Shown here: positions 50,835-63,220 of the stretch, in pieces
How positions within the stretch are numbered: the first letter of the stretch is position 1
Layout: every line of letters begins with the position of its first letter
NCBI GenBank assembly: GCA_023213395.1
Contig: CM041465.1
Span: 17,980,001-18,044,000 of the forward strand
DNA from: Cycas panzhihuaensis
Taxonomy: Eukaryota > Cycadophyta
Direction: 5' to 3'
Length of the DNA: 64,000 nucleotides
Translations under genes and position numbers: made by a program
Notes under the pieces: model-generated
Seen by the model: only the letters and a program-made list of their open reading frames with translations
What the model was told of the DNA's origin: nothing
The model's database searches: none

Positions 50835-50839
50835 AAGAC
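50835..50839. repeat. Target site duplication AAGAC, right of G3
   Basis: Identical to 39811-39815. Confidence 0.9.
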
Positions 50840-52480
50840 CAATGTTCAACTTAAAATCTTTTCAAATAATAATGAATATAAGAGGCTTTAAAATCAAGAA
50901 CTATATTTGTAAAGATATAAGTAAAATGATATGCTTAAATGGAATGAGCCTTAAAATCTTAAAAGAACAAAAAAATAACTTGCAACTATGCAATGTAATG
51001 CACTTATGAAGCTTCAAGAAATATAATGGCTTTAAGGTAAACAAAATGTTCCTTTAACTTATGAATTAATGAGCTCAAGATATATAAAGTTGTTAGCAAA
51101 TGATTCTAGAAGCAATGTAAATGAAATGAAGTAATGATCTTTTGTAGATTCACATGTAAACTAGGTGAAATATTGAGGTATTCAAGAAGGCAAAGGACCT
51201 TAACTAGCCAAAAGTACTTAAGGAAATCTCTTAGATTCAATTTTAGATGTTAAATAAAGAAAATAATAATGATAAAGAGTACATGTTTATCACTTTTGAT
51301 CTGAATAGGGCTCTTAATCTTCAAGAGGCCAAAAATGATGCTAAAGAGCTAGAAAACAACTTGTAAGCTTTTAAAACCAAATAAATATTATCAATAATTG
51401 ATCAGTATCAGATAATAAATGAGTACATTTAGTAAGAATAAAAAAGCTTGGCTCAAAATATCAAAGAAATTGTCCAAGTAGGATTGAATCATAGGCTCAA
51501 CTTCAATGGATTCAAGGACCTACAAAACAACATCAGAATGTGATGAAACTTATTTTGATATGTAGAGCACTAATCTTTCCAACAGTTCTAATGGTTAAAA
51601 AAATAGAGTTGTAGAACTCAACCTATTAAAGAAATTATATAGGGACCTCTTTATGACTAACGAATTAAGAGGTATAAAAAATAGTCAACTTTGACTAAAT
51701 TAAACTCCCTAAAATTCTACTCAAATCAAGTAGAAAAAGGGCTTTAGGTTGTAGAGCTCTGAGTCAAGAATCCAACAAATTAAATGGTTCAAGAATTTGA
51801 TTTCCCAATATAAAGATATTATAAAAAATGTAAAGAATATCCTTTAGGTCAAAAAATCAAAATGAGGTTGGCTTTTAGCCCCTTAGCTAATAAGCCCCTT
51901 GGTCACGTGAAGTGATATAATCACCTATTGGAGGGCCAAATAGGGCTAGGACTCCAAACTTTATAGACTATGATTAATATCCCTTTATAACCAAATAAAT
52001 TAAAAATAATTAATATGAGTTTGAAATTTGTCTAACGTGAGGTTACATGGGCTAAATGTGACTGGGGGCCAATGTCTAAAGGAGGCTAACCCGAAAATAA
52101 CCTACTCAGATGCCAAAACAAATTTTAATTCAATTTAATATGCTTTAAACTTTATAAAAATAAAATTTATCAATCAAATTTAACCAGACGTTAACCAATG
52201 ATGAATAGGTAAACTCTATGCGAAAAAAACTCTTTAAATTGATCAAATCTTTAATCGCTCAAGCTATAGATAAATAACAACACTAATCTTTGATATATAT
52301 ATTTTAATATATATTTAATGAATTTAAAAAAAATGAAAAAATGAAAAAAAAAAAAAGGATGCATGACTATCAGTGCAAGATGGAGATAAAATGACAACCA
52401 AATCAAAGATTTTGATCAAAAAAATTGATCTAAACATAGATCATTCACATAGACAAATCCACAAAGGGTGCGATCAGATC
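50840..52480. other. AT-rich DNA without recognisable genes
   Basis: This was the continuation of 39240-39810 before G3 inserted. I looked on both strands and see no domain, only short ORFs. It may be remains of an old transposon, but nothing identifies one. Confidence 0.6.
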
Positions 52481-52484
52481 TGAG

Positions 52485-54158
<1,674 letters not shown>

Positions 54159-54160
<2 letters not shown>

Positions 54161-55626
54161 GTATGATTTATAAAAAAAAAAAACATAAAAAGATGGTGGA
54201 CAGAAAAAAAATGAAGATGTAGAGATTAATAGATTATGAAATCTCATGAAATGAGATGCAAAATCTCTCTTGGATTGATGCAGGGCTGGTGTGACCCTTA
54301 ATATCAAAAAAAAATTGAAAAAGAAAAAATAAAAATAAAGAAAATATAGTATTTACAAAATGATGATGGGGTTTTCATAAACCTGAGAGGTGATGGTCAC
54401 TTTGAGGAAGATTTCTCCATGAAGAAGACATGAAATCTCAAACTGTTACTTCTGTTGAGAAGAGAACTCAGCTATAATCAAAATAAGTAGTCACTTGCAG
54501 GGGTTTTTCTCATCTGTTTAAGAGCTAGACTCTATTAAAACTAAGGTTACCTCGTTAACCCAGAAAACTAAATTAGAAATCAATAAAAAATGCATGAAAA
54601 CTCTAAAATATTAGTCTATTTTCCTCTAGTTCACTGATAGCCTATATATGAGTGAATTCACTACAGAAGATTCTGAGTTAATGATCAACTGAATCATGTA
54701 GTGTGTGTATAGGTCACTCACATTAATATATCAAATATTTCAAAGTTTAACTTTATAATAAACTTTAATATTAAAGAAATTAAATAAATGAATGGAACAA
54801 ATATGTAAAAATAAGATGTAGCGTCACTAGGAAGCTACACACAGAGGCATAGGGATGCCAAAGGGCTGGCTCTAATACTAAATATTGGTCTGAGGAGTAG
54901 AGAAGGCTAAATAAAGTCACGTTTCCATCATGTAGAGTTAATATGCTTTCCATTGATTATTTGGTGATTTTAAAAAACATCATGGAGGCATTCCCTTCAA
55001 ATATATAGTTTGGGGAGGTGGTGGATTGCCTTAACCTAACATAATAATCAAATAATTCAAAAATAAATAAAATAATACATAATGTGTACCTAATCAGTTG
55101 ATGGTAGTTGCATGGGGGCTTAAGGTGTCGTTTCATGGCCTGAGGTTAGCTTGCATGCCCTTTAATAATGGACATTATCCCAAAAATTTTGAGAGGTAAA
55201 TCTATGTCCAAAATTAATAAAGTAGATCGTAATTATGGTAAGTCTAGGAATGTAACTTAAATTATCATTTTTCTTTATATTTACTTAACATTTTTAATTC
55301 AATTTGATATCGTGTTAGTTAATTATTAAGTTTATAAATTAACAACATTATTATACCCCTTCCATTCTAATAAATTCACTTAATTATTTAACATTAATAT
55401 AATTATTATTTTGACTTTATTTATTTACAAATAAAATTTATAATTTATGTAATGTTCTTATAAATTTATTTTAATCCTTAATATTTATGCTTGTAAATAT
55501 ATTTTTAAATAATATGATCAATAAAAGTGATTAAAAGAGACAGCTTCCCCCCCATAATACTCTTTTAAAATTACATAATCTATTTGTAAAATATCATTAT
55601 ATCTTTATTTTCATTAATTTAATATT
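54159..55626. other. AT-rich DNA without recognisable genes
   Basis: No coding content is seen on either strand. At 54868-54880 GGCTCTAATACTA resembles a decayed Met primer-site complement (GGCTCTGATACCA) of a minus-strand element, but no LTR pair or pol supports it. Confidence 0.5.
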
Positions 55627-55631
55627 GTTAT
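55627..55631. repeat. Target site duplication GTTAT, left of N1
   Basis: Identical to 59238-59242. Confidence 0.8.
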
Positions 55632-55938
55632 TATTGGGTATAATACCCAATTACATTTACCTTATGTAAACTCTCTCTATTTCTTATATTTTATTTTATA
55701 TTAGAGTTGTGGGTCACCTTGATATGTGTACCACCTCTAAGCAGACCAATGGGGTTCTCTCAATAGTGGTAAGCATGTATTATACGTATGTACTCTTCAT
55801 TATTACTAATTGAGTTTTGGTCAATTCTCCATACATTGTGTTTATTGTTGTACATACTTCATTCTTTTGTACTTCATTGCTTTATTCATTTACTTATCAT
55901 TAGGGTTTTATGTGATTATTGCATTTCTAATTCTAACA
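55632..55938 (+). repeat. 5' LTR of N1
   Basis: It is collinear with 58936-59237, sharing AATACCCAATTACATTTACC near its start and TTATGTGATTATT near its end. It starts TA where the other copy has TG, and ends TCTAACA. Confidence 0.92.
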
Positions 55939-55951
55939 TGGTATCATAGCC
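55939..55951 (+). other. Primer binding site of N1 (initiator tRNA-Met)
   Basis: TGGTATCATAGCC follows the LTR directly; one base differs from the canonical TGGTATCAGAGCC. Confidence 0.85.
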
Positions 55952-56723
55952 TAAGGTCAATCCTTTAGGATACCATTGCAAACCCTAGTACATGTTATCC
56001 TTATTTTTGAGCTTTTAAGCCTTGTAAATTTTTTGATGTGTCTGCTTGGTGACTTTGTCAAGTTGAAGATCATTTCAAGTTACATCTTATGCATATTTTG
56101 TTATGGGACTATTATCAAGTTTTAAAGGGATTTTTTGATGTTGATGAGAGGTTATTTTTAAGCCCATTTTGAAGTTTTTTGAAGTTGTTTGAAGCCTATC
56201 GAAGCTGCTCAAGTGGATATCTTTTATGCATGTGGCACCATAATAATATTGCATGTAAGTGAACATCCATAAAAGATCATGTTCAAATTCCAATTACCAG
56301 AAGACCATCTATGTTGCATGTTAGTAGACAAAAATTTAACAAAGATCATTGACAGTAGTTGAGAGAGTCCTTCTTAGCTAGAAGTGACTCCATTTCAATT
56401 TTTTTTTGCAGATCTATAGGTGGATAAAGGTCCTATATTATTTCTACTGATATATACTCTCTTTGTGACTTATTATATTGAAAAAAATTTTATATTTAAG
56501 GCCTTTAAAATTTGGCCTATATTCTTACATATTTTCAGGGAAAAAAAGAAGAAGGAAGGGGGGAAGTTTGTCAAAGTTATTTGTTTGGAGGGCAACAATC
56601 ATGGTGACATTATACAGTGGTTAGGACTTGCCCTACATTACACCAATCATAGGATATTCATTTGTTTATTAGTTTTAATATCATAATATTATGAATAGAT
56701 AAGAAGAAGAGCAAGAAACTACT
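55952..56723 (+). other. N1 leader and unassigned segment
   Basis: After the primer site the sequence is AT-rich. An 88-codon open frame at 56420-56686 (start MDKGPILFLLIYTLFVTYYI) matches nothing I know. It could be intron or exon flank of the captured gene. Confidence 0.4.
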
Positions 56724-56976
56724 TTGAAAATAAATCCCCTGAAGAGGAGAGGAAGTGTATCCTCTATGAAGTGTTCTACAGGACGTGTCCTTCATATTTT
56801 CTCTGTCGATGTTATGGAAGAGAATAATATGCTATGTGCAGATCTCTACTTAAATGATAATGGAGTTTTGGCTCTTCCTACAAGTGCTTCATCTTACTTG
56901 TCTTTTCTAGATTTGTAGCTTGAAGAAGGGGTATGGCATCATCTTGTTATTGTGCATAGTAATCCTAATGCCTTGC
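56724..56976 (+). pseudogene. Captured host fragment resembling BEACH-domain protein (SPIRRIG-like), ConA-like segment
   Basis: The frame reads RRGSVSSMKCSTGRVLHIFS, ADLYLNDNGVLALPTS, and after one TAG (56916) LEEGVWHHLVIVHSNPNAL. From memory this matches the concanavalin A-like region upstream of the PH-BEACH module of large plant BEACH proteins such as SPIRRIG, which act in membrane traffic and mRNA decay bodies. The hallmark is the phrase EEGRWHHLAVVHSKPNALAG. About 85 residues are covered, against more than 3000 in the full protein. Beyond Asn-Ala-Leu the match ends abruptly at about 56976, which could be an exon edge or a rearrangement. The family is recalled, not searched. Confidence 0.62.
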
Positions 56977-57119
56977 CCACTATAATTGCTGGTTCTAACT
57001 GTAATTCTTTAGAATCTTTGTTGTTTAGCTTTATCATTGATGATGGTTTATTGATGTCGAAGATTGCCTAGTTTGAGAGATGAATGCTTTTTCTTGGAAA
57101 CCTTTATTCACTAATCTCT

Positions 57120-57310
57120 GAGGAGTTCTTAGTATCAGCTTAGATAAAGATGGAATTCCCACCATTGCTACCATTACTATTGACCCTAGTTATAAAACCT
57201 ATGTTGCTTCACATTAGGTAGAGATAGAAGAACAAAGGTGGTGGCCTCACGTCCTAAGATTTGTGGGTAACAACACCCTCATTACCAGCATAATAGTTGG
57301 TAATGAAGCA
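57120..57310 (+). pseudogene. Possible further captured coding fragment, unidentified
   Basis: A frame with two stops reads ISLDKDGIPTIATITIDPSY and, after TAG, VEIEEQRWWPHVLRFVGNNT. Its amino-acid composition is protein-like and it sits in the same orientation directly before the SPRY-like segment, separated by 40-50 bp. It could be an upstream exon of that gene or part of another. I do not recognise it. Confidence 0.3.
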
Positions 57311-57351
57311 CTCTAGAGTGAAGAAGCAACTACCACCCATCTGAGCACTAC

Positions 57352-57562
57352 TATTAGCTGTCCATTTTTGGTAATATCATTTGATAAACTCTCTACTTAG
57401 TACATTACTGAAGCTAGGTATGGCCATGATGTGGGATCCATACAAGGCAACTATCCTACTCCTATTTGAAGGTTTATTTATTACTTTAAAATTTATGTCA
57501 GGGACAAAGGACAGAAGGGTGTTATTTCCATCAGCTTCACCAATGAACATTTCAAAATAGTG
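57352..57562 (+). pseudogene. Captured host fragment resembling the SPRY domain of a RanBPM-like protein
   Basis: The frame reads ISCPFLVISFDKLST, stop, YITEARYGHDVGSIQGNYPT, stop, then RFIYYFKIYVRDKGQKGVIS and ISFTNEHFKIV. From memory this is the start of the SPRY domain in plant homologues of RanBPM (RanBP9/10), proteins of the CTLH/GID-type ubiquitin ligase complex. The family pattern is DKLSV.YT ... GHDVG..Q.N.PAP..R..YYFEI.V...G.KG...IGFT.E.FKM. About 70 residues are present; the following RRQPGWE block is missing. Both stops can be explained by base change. This is a decayed fragment with no function of its own. Confidence 0.65.
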
Positions 57563-58935
57563 ACCTACATCTCTTCACTATCAATCCTGTATTTCTTCTC
57601 TATCATTGCACTTACAACCCTCATATGAATAGAGGAAGATCAACAGTGGCTGCTCACAAACCTATAAACTATGGTGACAATGTAGACATTTTAATGGCAA
57701 ATCCATGGCAATAGAGAAGAGTGGCCCTACACAGCAATGAAGCTATACAACAATGAGGAACACCTATACTCAAAATCTTGAACAGAGCTCTATGGTGACT
57801 ATCCCCTAGAAAAATCATGTATAAACCCTAATGAGGTTGATTTATTTTGGTTAATATTTTAAGTTGGCATATATTTGATTGTGCATAGACATGAGATTGT
57901 TTAAAAAAGGGTTTATATTTTTTTCAGCTTGAAAAAATAAATTTAATTATATTAGATATATTTTTTAGGTCTAGTTAGCCCCTTATCACTTCAACCATAG
58001 GTCACATGGAGCTCTCATAAGACCAGCAACTAGCCTATAAAAGGGGCTAGTCCCCAACTTTAGCCTTCATATAGAGCACTTGTCACTTTTTCAATCATAT
58101 ATTGAGCCTGGGAGTTTCGATTTCACTCTCATCTATTATGTTGGGTCTGTAACAGAGATACCTTTCATTTGACAAGTCATTTAACATATTTTGGAGTTAC
58201 TTTCATGGAGATGTTTTAGTTCAAAGTCATAAGTTTCTACTCTTCTTCATTTTTTCTCAACTTCTATAGGCACATATTGCATTTTTAAGGCTTCTTGATG
58301 TAATGTACCATAAATGGGAGGGGTGATATATACCATGGTCTTATTTTTTGGCTCTTGAAGAACCCATTGTGATCATCTTATACTTCATTTATGAGAGAGA
58401 GTCATATATACTACACTCAAGTTACATATCATTTTTCAGTCATATAAAAGCTTCTAATATTGGTTATTTTTCCCATGGTGGCAAGTTGTTAGCCCAATGA
58501 GGTATCTTTTCATCCATATGGCATGTTTGAGGCCATAGTGCCATTGTATTTCTGGCCATTAGATGCTGAAGAAGTGCTAGTCCTATTGAGTAAGAGGTAG
58601 GACACATGATTATAGCTACTCTTGCCTACCATGTGCATGTACCATGTGCCTTATATTTAGTTTTTTGCTTGCACTCCCATATGAGCAAGGGGTGGGACCT
58701 TATTCAACTACTCTTTCCATCCCCTAATTGATCCATGTATACAAAGGGAGTTCCTACCCAATTGGTAGTTGTAGCAGCTGATGACCTATGCATTACAATA
58801 GATGGACTTTATTTCATATGGACTTTGGGAGTTTTTTTATTTTGTGCAGCAATATTTATGATCTAGTAGACTTTTGAAGACTCAAATTTATCATTGATAT
58901 GACAACATTTATATAATTGGCTATCACAGAGGTAA
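57563..58935 (+). other. N1 3' half, unassigned
   Basis: An interrupted frame at 57624-57790 (MNRGRSTVAAHKPINYGDNV, NPWQ.RRVALHSNEAIQQ) looks protein-like but is not recognised. A TATA-like CTATAAAAGGG lies at 58035-58045, possibly a leftover promoter. The rest to the 3' LTR shows nothing I can identify. The last bases, ACAGAGGTAA, may serve as the polypurine tract. Confidence 0.4.
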
Positions 58936-59237
58936 TGTTAGATGTAATACCCAATTACATTTACCTTATGTAAACTCTCTCTATTTCTTATATTTTATAT
59001 TATAGTTGTGGGTCACCTTGATATGTGTGTCACCTCTAAGCAGATAGATGGGGTTCTCTCACTAGTGGTGAGTATGTATTATAAGTGTGTACTCTTCATT
59101 ATTACTAATTGAGTTTTGGCCAATTCTCCATACATTGTATTTATTATTGTATATACTTCATCCTTTTGTACTTCATTTCTTTATTTATTTACTCACCATT
59201 AGGGTTTTATGTGATTATTACATTTCTAGTTCTAATA
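58936..59237 (+). repeat. 3' LTR of N1
   Basis: 302 bp, starting TGTTAGATGTAATACCC and ending TTCTAATA (the final CA changed to TA). It pairs with 55632-55938. Confidence 0.92.
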
Positions 59238-59242
59238 GTTAT
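59238..59242. repeat. Target site duplication GTTAT, right of N1
   Basis: Identical to 55627-55631; it fixes both ends of N1. Confidence 0.8.
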
Positions 59243-59403
59243 TTTGAAATGGAATTATTCTGATAATATTTATTCTATTATATTTTATATTTATAGATTA
59301 ATATAATAATTATTTTAATTTAGAAGTTCATTTAGTCATACACCTTATCTTTTTATTTCTTATTAAAGAGGATCTTTAAATTATCTCAAGTTATTTTTTT
59401 AAA

Positions 59404-60380
59404 ATGGCTTTTATGCTTAGGAACACCCTTGCTACCCAAATTTTAGTTCTAAATAACTCAAATTATGTTGACTGGAGAGTCAAAGTATCTGAATAGCTTA
59501 AACAACAAAAGCTATGGTAGTACATGATAGGGGAGTTTGCAAAACTTATAGATACAATATTAGATACCTATGTAGTCTATCTAATGAATTATGATGGAAC
59601 CTTAGGCACCATCTTAACCTTTCTCTTACTAGACATTCGTAGGTAGTTCATTGATTTAGATAATTTTTCCACAATTTGGATAAAGTTGAAGGAAAAATAC
59701 AATAAGGTAAACACTACTCAAATTTCCATGCTTGAACAAAAAATGTATGACTTGAAATGTGGGTATTTTTCTAAATTTGAGAAGTTTCTATCAAATCTTC
59801 AACTTATAAATATAGATCTAGGAAATTATACTAAATTAATTAAGAAAGATGATAAAACCATAATCATATCTCATGTAAAAGATAATGATACACTCATTTA
59901 TCTTACCGTTAATAAACTTTCAAAGTCTTTCAACTAATATAAAACTACTAAATAGTAGTGTGGATACATTTTATTTTATTTGATCAACTTGTAAACTAAT
60001 TAGTTGAATACTAATTTATATTAGCTCAAATATGAGAGATTAAAGATCTTTCTTAGGTTTTTTCTCTTACACCAAGCAATGAAATAAATCAAAACATCAA
60101 AATAATTAATAAAATAATCATAATAATCATCCTAAACCTAAAAAATCTTATAGAGGTCATCATTTAAATAATAATTATAATTAAAATTCTAAATATTTAA
60201 AAATATTAAAAAACTAAAACTTACATTTAACACTTAGGAATTCATATTAAAAAAAAAATAAAAAATTCTAAACCTCATTATAATCAAAACATTAGTTGTG
60301 ATTATTTCAATAAAAGTGAGCATACTATAGATGTTTATAGAAATAATTTAGCATCTACAGCTTAGAAAGCTTCAAATTGG
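59404..60380 (+). pseudogene. Copia gag (C), decayed
   Basis: The ATG at 59404 starts MAFMLRNTLATQILVLNNSN followed by YVDWRVKVSE, the typical copia gag beginning (NY..W). The open run 59686-59937 contains LKEKYNKVNTTQISMLEQKM and LKCGYFSKFEKFLSNLQLIN, the usual gag core. The C-terminal part with a possible knuckle (CDYFNKSEHT near 60300) is very AT-rich and broken. Confidence 0.85.
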
Positions 60381-61010
60381 ATTTAATTATGATCCTATGA
60401 TTCCTTAACTACTTCTACTTCTACATTTTCAATACCTACCATATTCCCAACTTCTTGGATACTAGATTTTGGTGCTTCCCATCACATGATAGGATATCAA
60501 GAGTATCTATCTACATATTAACTAGATTCTAATTTTAAAAAGGAAATCTCTTTTGGTAGTAATTTCTAGCTAAAAGTTTAAGGAACATATGGTGGAACCT
60601 TAAAAAAATGGTTCTATTAATGATGTATTTTATGTTCTTGAATTATTATCTAACTTATTATCTATTTATCAGATTTACCTAAAAAACCTTGTGATAGAAT
60701 TCTACAAAGTCAAATTTATTATTAAGTAACCATTCAATAAATTTAAACCTATTGATTTTGGACCTAATGATCATAACATGGTCTTTATAGTTTGAGAAAC
60801 TCAACTCATTCAAAATCTAAACCAATCACTTCATTTATAACTCACTTTGATCCTACTAGTAGGTTATAGTATGCATGTTTTAGCCATACAAGCTATGGAA
60901 AACTGTGTTTCTTAAATCAACAGGATATGGTTCATGGTCTTCCTACTTTATCTACCATCTTTGGTATTTATGAAACCTACATATCATGCAAATAACACAT
61001 GGATCCCTTC
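60381..61010 (+). pseudogene. Copia protease region (C)
   Basis: SWILDFGASHHMIGYQEYLS near 60445-60505 is the copia protease motif, W-I-L-D-S-G-A with Phe in place of Ser. The pre-integrase segment follows with stops. Confidence 0.85.
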
Positions 61011-61830
61011 CCTTGTTAAATTTTATTTCAAGTAAAATCATTATTTAAACTTATTTATTTAAATATTTGTAGTCATTTTTAAATACTGTCATATTTTGGC
61101 AGTAGATATTTTGTAATTTTTATTGATGATTTCTCAAAAGAATGTTGGATATACATGCTAAAAAAATCAAAATGAAGTTTTTTTTTTTTTGTTGAATTTA
61201 AAACTTTAGTTTAAAAAAATTCAACCTTAAAATTAAAATTTTCAGATTAGATAATACTAAAAATAACAGAATTTGATTTTGACATTTAATTGCTTATACT
61301 TCACAATAAAATAGTGTTGTTAAATATAAAAACCATACATTGGTAGGAATGACTAGATGTATATTACATGCAAAACATTTAGATATAAAATTATGAGTTG
61401 AAGTTATAACTTGTTTAAATTATCTATTGAATAGATTACCAACCAAAGCTTTAAATATTCTTATGCTAGAATAAAAATGGTTTGGTCAGAAACCCTTTAT
61501 AAAACACCTAAGAATCTTTGAAAGTATTGATTGGGCATATGTTTCCAAATAGAAATATCAAAAACTTGATACAAAAAGCTTAAGGTTTATCTTTGTTGGT
61601 TATAGTGAAGAAAACAAAGCTTATTAGTTAGATCCTATTATGCATACTATTTTAATTAGATGTGATGTTAAATTTGATAAAGAAGGAATTTCGTCAAACT
61701 CTGATTCTAATCAAATTGATCTTTCTATTGAGAATTATTTAACTAACACTATTCTAACTAGTTTTTCAGAAAAGCAAGTTGAAAATGAAGTCATTAAAAG
61801 CTTAGCAACACATGTCCAAAATTAGACTTT
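61011..61830 (+). pseudogene. Copia integrase and post-integrase region (C), decayed
   Basis: RYFVIFIDDFSKECWIYMLK near 61105-61165 is the second catalytic-core block. Later parts, NRNIKNLIQKA..LSLLVIV near 61545-61600 and the region 61640-61825 (MHTILIRCDVKFDKEGISSN), correspond to the usual segment after integrase (IIISRDVKFDE pattern). Frames are heavily broken. Confidence 0.8.
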
Positions 61831-62029
61831 AATTAAAATAGATAAATCTAATCTACTGTCTTCTTCAAATCAACCTCTTAGAAGTAAACAATCTAAGTGG
61901 GTTTAAAAAACCCTTTCAACTACTGGTATAGATGTTGATAATCCTTCGGATACCAGAATATTATCATATTGATGGCTAAAGTAATGGCTAGTAATGATCA
62001 TTAAATGTTTTAGGAAGATTGTAATAATC

Positions 62030-62235
62030 TAATATGATAATAATCCATGTAGACTAAAAATCAGGGTCTTTTGAAAAACTCTTCTTAGGACCTAGTACCT
62101 ATTTCTTCAGGAAACAAAATTGGTAGACTATAAATAAGTCTATTGTACAAAATACAAATTTGAAGGAGCCATTGAAAAACCTATTAAATTGTAAAGAAAA
62201 TCTAGGATGTTCATTAAAAAGACCTAGATCTGATG
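62030..62235 (+). pseudogene. Start of copia RT (C)
   Basis: DLVPISSGNKIG near 62089-62125 followed across a frame change by VYKIKFEGAIEKP-like sequence corresponds to the N-terminal RT block (WDLV ... W.YK.K....G.IEKYKARL). The match ends near 62230. Confidence 0.65.
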
Positions 62236-62605
62236 GTTACTATTGATATACCTTCTTATGTAACTTGATTAAGGGTAATTATATCGTATCATATTGTATT
62301 ACATCACATTGTGAGTGGGAAATAGTTAGTTATTGTTGTCATGAGAATTCTATGGCAACTGCATGTATGGATCTTTCATTCTTGACTAATAAAGATTGAT
62401 ATCTTTCCTATATGGATGTTTCCCTAGCACTCTGCTAGGGTTTTACGATGTTATATCTAGTGTACTTGGTAATGTATATACTTTCATGTGTATGTTGAAT
62501 GATCCTTAGTTTATATACTTACACTTAATTATAGTTTTAAATATTAGTTTTGTTGTAAAATAGATAGATCCTGGTGGCTAGTTTTGGTTATTTAGAACTA
62601 GGTTT
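62236..62605. other. Unassigned segment replacing the RT core of copia C
   Basis: The part of RT with the YVDD motif is missing and these 370 bp take its place. The sequence begins TGATGG or TGATAT, ends TCAACA and contains AATAAA, so a solo LTR is possible, but no target duplication is visible. Confidence 0.4.
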
Positions 62606-63220
62606 TCTCAACACATATTCATCTAGATATCTCTTATGCTATTATTTTATGTTCCAAGTATATGCAAGAACCATACAAACCATATTGGAAAGTAGTAAAA
62701 TTTATCTTATGATATCTTAAAGGTATGATTTACTATAATTTAACTTATAATTACTATAACTCAAATGTTAAGTTAATAGGTTATATTGATTTGGATTGGG
62801 CAGGTGATTCTAATAATAACAAGTTGATAGCTAAATATATTTTCTTTCTCAATTCTTCATCCATTATATGGTTAAGTAAAAAGATGCAATCTCTTGCATT
62901 ATTTACAACTAAAACTAAGTATCATACACTGGTAAAAGCTAGTAGGTAGTCTTTATAGATAAAATCATTATTAAATGAACTTGATTTATTTTTTACTTCT
63001 TCCATTCAAATAAAAGTAGATAATCAAGGTGTTATTTTATTTATAATTAATACTGTAGCTCATTCTAGAACTAAACATTTTGAATTACATCAACACTTTA
63101 TTTATAATCTTATTAAAGATAATAATATTTATCTTTCTTATTATCCCACAGATTTATGGATTGCAGATATATTGACAAAGCCTCTAACTGAAACCAAGTT
63201 TACCAAGTTACATGAGTTAT
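62606..63220 (+). pseudogene. End of copia RT and RNase H (C)
   Basis: HIHLDISYAI near 62610, then SKYMQEPYKPYWKVVKFIL, YLKGMIYYNLTYN, GYIDLDWAGDSNNNKLIAKY near 62780 (RNase H first Asp), LALFTTKTKYHTLVKASR, KVDNQGVILFIIN near 63015, HSRTKHFELHQHFIYNLI near 63060 and ADILTKPLTETKF near 63165. All RNase H blocks are there; one TAG and one frame change near 62947. Confidence 0.93.

Larger units (their letters stand above)
55632..59237 (+). mobile_element. Non-autonomous LTR retrotransposon N1 with captured host-gene fragments
   Basis: Two LTRs of about 305 bp (55632-55938 and 58936-59237), a Met-type primer site and a perfect GTTAT target duplication define a 3.6 kb element. The 3.0 kb between the LTRs has no gag, protease, integrase or RT sequence that I can find. 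It contains instead a segment like plant BEACH-domain proteins (56724-56976) and one like the SPRY domain of RanBPM (57352-57562), both in plus orientation and both decayed. It would have needed the enzymes of another copia element to move. Large non-autonomous LTR elements with captured genes are known in plants, but this pair is not one I know. Confidence 0.88.
59404..63220 (+). mobile_element. Ty1/copia element C, decayed, RT largely missing, LTRs not identified
   Basis: The plus strand has gag, protease, integrase remnants, the beginning of RT, a 0.4 kb gap region and then the end of RT and RNase H, in copia order. It differs in sequence from copia A and B. No LTR pair could be found; the 5' side may have been separated by N1, which lies 160 bp upstream of gag. 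Confidence 0.88.

Noticed and set aside
54868-54880. GGCTCTAATACTA, like a decayed Met primer-site complement
   Set aside because: No LTR pair, pol or target duplication nearby supports an element; two differences from the consensus in 13 bases is weak evidence.
62236-62605. Firm call of a solo LTR
   Set aside because: No convincing 5-bp target duplication and no second copy in the window; left as unassigned.
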